Positions 4,975-7,343 of a stretch of 7,343 bases of DNA are shown here, piece after piece. The number at the start of each line of letters is the position of its first letter. Position 1 is the stretch's first letter. The stretch lies in NCBI GenBank assembly GCA_938082955.1, contig CALKDE010000072.1, positions 1 to 7,343 on the forward strand, in the 5' to 3' direction. The notes below the pieces were generated by a model, which saw only the letters and a program-made list of their open reading frames with translations, was not told where the DNA came from and made no database searches. Origin of the DNA: an uncultured Pseudomonadales bacterium (GTDB lineage Bacteria; Pseudomonadota; Gammaproteobacteria; Pseudomonadales; Pseudohongiellaceae). The position numbers and the translations under genes were made by a program.

Positions 4975-6837
4975 ATGATTCGCTTTCGTAATATTCTCTT
5001 TTCACTATGCTTGTTGGTTCCCGTTACAGTTTTGGGGCAGCCGCAGTTCGACGTATTCGAGGCGGGTATTGCACAGATTCGGGACGCCCTAGACGAAGGC
5101 CAGGTGAGCTCGGTGCAATTAGTTCAGCAGTATTTAGATCGAATACACGCTTATGATAAGCAAGGTCCAAAACTCAATAGCATAGTGCGCATAAACCCGG
5201 AAGCTCTAGCGCAGGCGCAGGCACTCGATGCAGAGCGAGAGCGAACGGGTTCGCGTGGGCCACTGCACGGTGTGCCCATTGTAGTTAAGGACAACTACAA
5301 CACAGATCACATGCCGACAACGGGAGGCTCTGTAGCGTTGGCGAATTTCGTCCCTCGCGAGAATGCGGCGCAGGTGGATAAGCTGCTGCAGGCGGGGGCG
5401 ATCATCTTGGCGAAGACGAACTTGCATGAGTATGCCTACGGCATCACGAGTATTGGTTCCTTAGTAGGGCAGACACGTAATCCTTATGATCCAAGGCGTG
5501 TTCCCGGCGGCTCCAGTGGGGGCACCGGTGCTGCGGTAGCGGCAAGCTTCGCCGCGGCTGGATTTGGCTCGGATACCTGCGGGTCGATTCGAATTCCTTC
5601 TGCGTTTAACAACCTAATCGGGCTGCGACCGAGCAAGGGGCTTTCAAGCATCTACGGTATTCTTCCTCTTTCTCATACCCAGGATGTAGCAGGTCCGTTG
5701 GCGCGCAGCGCAGAAGACCTCGCTATTATTCTCGATATTGTTTCCGGCTATGACTCTCGAGATGAGGCGACGGAGATTATGAGAACAGCTGTTGCGCCGG
5801 CCTTTGTGGATCGACTCCATTCTGCGAATCTGGCGAATCTGCGCATAGGCAAACTGCAACAGTATTTCGAAGGTTCTGACGGTGCGGTGAATACTGCGCT
5901 AGAAGATGCTCTCGATTGGTATGAGGAGCAGGGCGCCGATATTGTAGATGTTGAGATACCCGATATGGCAGATCTAATTAATCGTTCTGGATTGATCGGG
6001 CACGAGTTCAAATCGGACATAAATCAATACTTGGCCACGTTCTCTAACGATGAAAGCCTGAATCTGAATTACATTGTCAGCCAGGGTCTCTATCATGAGG
6101 CAGTTGATGGCGTGCTGAGCCGATCGAACGCATCGGAACTCGATGAGCAGGCCTATCGAAGGGCTATAGCTGTTAGGTCGGAACTTCGCGCTGCCATAGA
6201 AGCTGTGATGGCACAGCAGGGCTTGGATGCGATCGCTTACCCAACGATTAAACGCACACAGGTGTTCACTGGTGACTCGCAGCCGGGTAGTAATTGCAGT
6301 CTTAGTGCGAATTCTGGTTTGCCGGCTCTGTCTATACCTGTAGGGTTCACCAGCAATGGCTTGCCGGTGGGCTTGGAACTGTTGGGTGGGTTTCTACAAG
6401 ATGCCGAACTGTTGGCCATTGCCCAACCCTATGAATCGGCGCTCAGTTCAAGACGCGCCCCTTCAACAACGCCTGCTCTGGAGTCAGGTCTCGCACCAAC
6501 TCCGCAGAGTTTCGAGTTGTTATTCAGCCGACCGCCGCTGCGTGTCGAAGCGAGTTTCGAATTCAGCGCAGTCACTAATCTATTTATTTTCGAAGTCAGT
6601 AAAGAGCAGTCTCAAGGGCAGACAATTGCTGCGGTTACGCTGGTAGTTGATTCGAATGGTGACGGTGAGCTCAATGAGCCGATTGTCCTCAATCTGCTGC
6701 CCCCGGGTGCAGGCGCAGCCACTGGCAGTCACTTCATGTCTTCTCAGTTTCGGCAAGCCGTTGAGGAAAGGCGTCTCTACCTGAAGGTCTTCGGGAATTC
6801 ATTGCCTAGCGCAGGAGCGGCGCAGCTGCTAGAGTAG
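4975..6837 (+). CDS. Secreted amidase-signature family hydrolase with C-terminal extension
   Basis: This 620-residue serine hydrolase should split a carboxamide into acid and ammonia or amine. ATG 4975 is chosen because GGAG (4965-4968) precedes it and the protein then begins with a clean Sec signal (MIRFRNILFSLCLLV, cleavage near VLG at 19-21). The amidase core spans about residues 28-490. The Lys-cisSer-Ser triad is visible: Lys105 in GVPIVVKDN, Ser180 in PGGSSGG and nucleophile Ser204 in SDTCGSIRIPS. The spacings of 75 and 24 residues equal those of fatty acid amide hydrolase (142, 217, 241). The usual GGS before the nucleophile is CGS here. CSLSANSGLPALSIPVGF (441-458) is the conserved late core segment. 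Residues about 510-620 lie beyond the core and include a calcium-loop-like DSNGDGELN (559-567). It stands alone after a terminator; substrate unknown. Gln-tRNA amidotransferase subunit A is unlikely because the protein is exported and no GatB/GatC neighbours are seen. Confidence 0.88.
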   Translation: MIRFRNILFSLCLLVPVTVLGQPQFDVFEAGIAQIRDALDEGQVSSVQLVQQYLDRIHAYDKQGPKLNSIVRINPEALAQAQALDAERERTGSRGPLHGVPIVVKDNYNTDHMPTTGGSVALANFVPRENAAQVDKLLQAGAIILAKTNLHEYAYGITSIGSLVGQTRNPYDPRRVPGGSSGGTGAAVAASFAAAGFGSDTCGSIRIPSAFNNLIGLRPSKGLSSIYGILPLSHTQDVAGPLARSAEDLAIILDIVSGYDSRDEATEIMRTAVAPAFVDRLHSANLANLRIGKLQQYFEGSDGAVNTALEDALDWYEEQGADIVDVEIPDMADLINRSGLIGHEFKSDINQYLATFSNDESLNLNYIVSQGLYHEAVDGVLSRSNASELDEQAYRRAIAVRSELRAAIEAVMAQQGLDAIAYPTIKRTQVFTGDSQPGSNCSLSANSGLPALSIPVGFTSNGLPVGLELLGGFLQDAELLAIAQPYESALSSRRAPSTTPALESGLAPTPQSFELLFSRPPLRVEASFEFSAVTNLFIFEVSKEQSQGQTIAAVTLVVDSNGDGELNEPIVLNLLPPGAGAATGSHFMSSQFRQAVEERRLYLKVFGNSLPSAGAAQLLE

Positions 6838-6888
6838 ATAGAAATACATGTTAATGTTCTAAATTCCAAATCAAGAGGCCACGCTACC

Positions 6889-7343
6889 ATGAAGCCCACT
6901 ATCAGATTGAGAACGAGTGTTCAGCTGTTCAGCCTATTCACATTGTTCTGCTCCAGCATTCTCTTCGCACAGGATGTACAACTGGATTTCGACTACTTCA
7001 AGAACGAAGTGCAACCGATCTTCCTCTCCAAGCGTGAAGGCAATGTTCGCTGCATTCAGTGTCATACGCGCAGTAGTGGTTTTAGAATACAGCCCCTCGA
7101 AGACCACCAACTATTTTGGACCGACGAGCAGTCGCGAATGAATTTTGATTCGGCCAGTAGTTTTAGTCTAGCCGGGGAAGATCCGCTGCGAAGCCGGTTC
7201 CTAACACACCCCCTGGCCTATGATGCAGGTGGCGACCCCTTTCATGGCGGCGGCAAACACTTTGATAGTCAGTTCGATCCTGAGTGGCGCATCATGGCCG
7301 ACTGGGTAGCTGGCGCTAAAACAAGGCGAGAGCCGTCCAGTGT
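6889..7343 (+). CDS. Partial exported c-type cytochrome-domain protein
   Basis: An ATG at 6889 opens a frame that stays open to the right edge (151 codons plus two bases, no stop). Residues 1-27 form a Sec signal (basic start, VQLFSLFTLFCSSILFA, then QD). The mature part begins DYFKNEVQPIFLSKR and has one haem site CIQCH (55-59). Further on it has FHGGGKHFDSQFDPEW (118-133) and ADWVAGA. The order 'VxPIF ... CxxCH ... GG..F ... W(I/V)..G' is typical of cytochrome domains at the start of larger multidomain proteins of the planctomycete-cytochrome type, so most of this gene may lie outside the window. AAGAGG (6873-6878) sits 10 bases before the ATG. Only 51 bases separate it from the amidase stop with no terminator, so the two are probably cotranscribed. 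The later function is not visible. Confidence 0.75.
   Translation, partial: MKPTIRLRTSVQLFSLFTLFCSSILFAQDVQLDFDYFKNEVQPIFLSKREGNVRCIQCHTRSSGFRIQPLEDHQLFWTDEQSRMNFDSASSFSLAGEDPLRSRFLTHPLAYDAGGDPFHGGGKHFDSQFDPEWRIMADWVAGAKTRREPSS

Overview
The window reads like the chromosome of a Gram-negative bacterium, most likely a gammaproteobacterium. It has a balanced base composition, Shine-Dalgarno-led genes, Tat and Sec signal peptides on most products, c-type cytochromes with CXXCH haem sites, and a transporter that closely resembles the enterobacterial cystine carrier TcyP/YdjN. I cannot name the genus from sequence alone. I see no rRNA, tRNA, CRISPR array, transposase or insertion sequence.

Layout from left to right. 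Positions 1-128 hold the 5' end of a minus-strand gene cut by the window edge, probably a small cupin-fold protein. A divergent intergenic region (129-507) follows, with a 19-base palindrome and a weak promoter candidate. The centre is a tight four-gene plus-strand operon (508-4673) with gaps of 27, 31 and 40 bases. It encodes a Tat-exported FAD amine oxidase of the L-amino acid oxidase type, a secreted diheme cytochrome c, a TcyP-like DAACS symporter and a secreted Rid (YjgF) family protein. A strong rho-independent terminator (4716-4758) closes it. After a 301-base spacer with an extended -10 promoter comes a secreted amidase-signature hydrolase with a C-terminal extension (4975-6837). Next is the start of another exported c-type cytochrome-domain protein (6889 to the right edge, truncated).

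The four operon products make biochemical sense together. The flavoenzyme would oxidise the alpha-amino group of an L-amino acid in the periplasm to an imino acid. The diheme cytochrome could take the electrons towards the respiratory chain in place of oxygen, as described for the flavin amine oxidase NicA2 and its cytochrome partner. The exported Rid protein could hydrolyse the imino acid to 2-oxo acid and ammonia. The symporter could import the product or the substrate. Each family call is well supported by motifs, but the joint pathway is inference. It is the most interesting thing in the window: a candidate periplasmic L-amino acid dehydrogenase module with its own imine-handling enzyme. 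The downstream amidase could feed it by releasing amino acids or amines from amides, but it lies beyond a terminator and has its own promoter candidate, so that link is weak.
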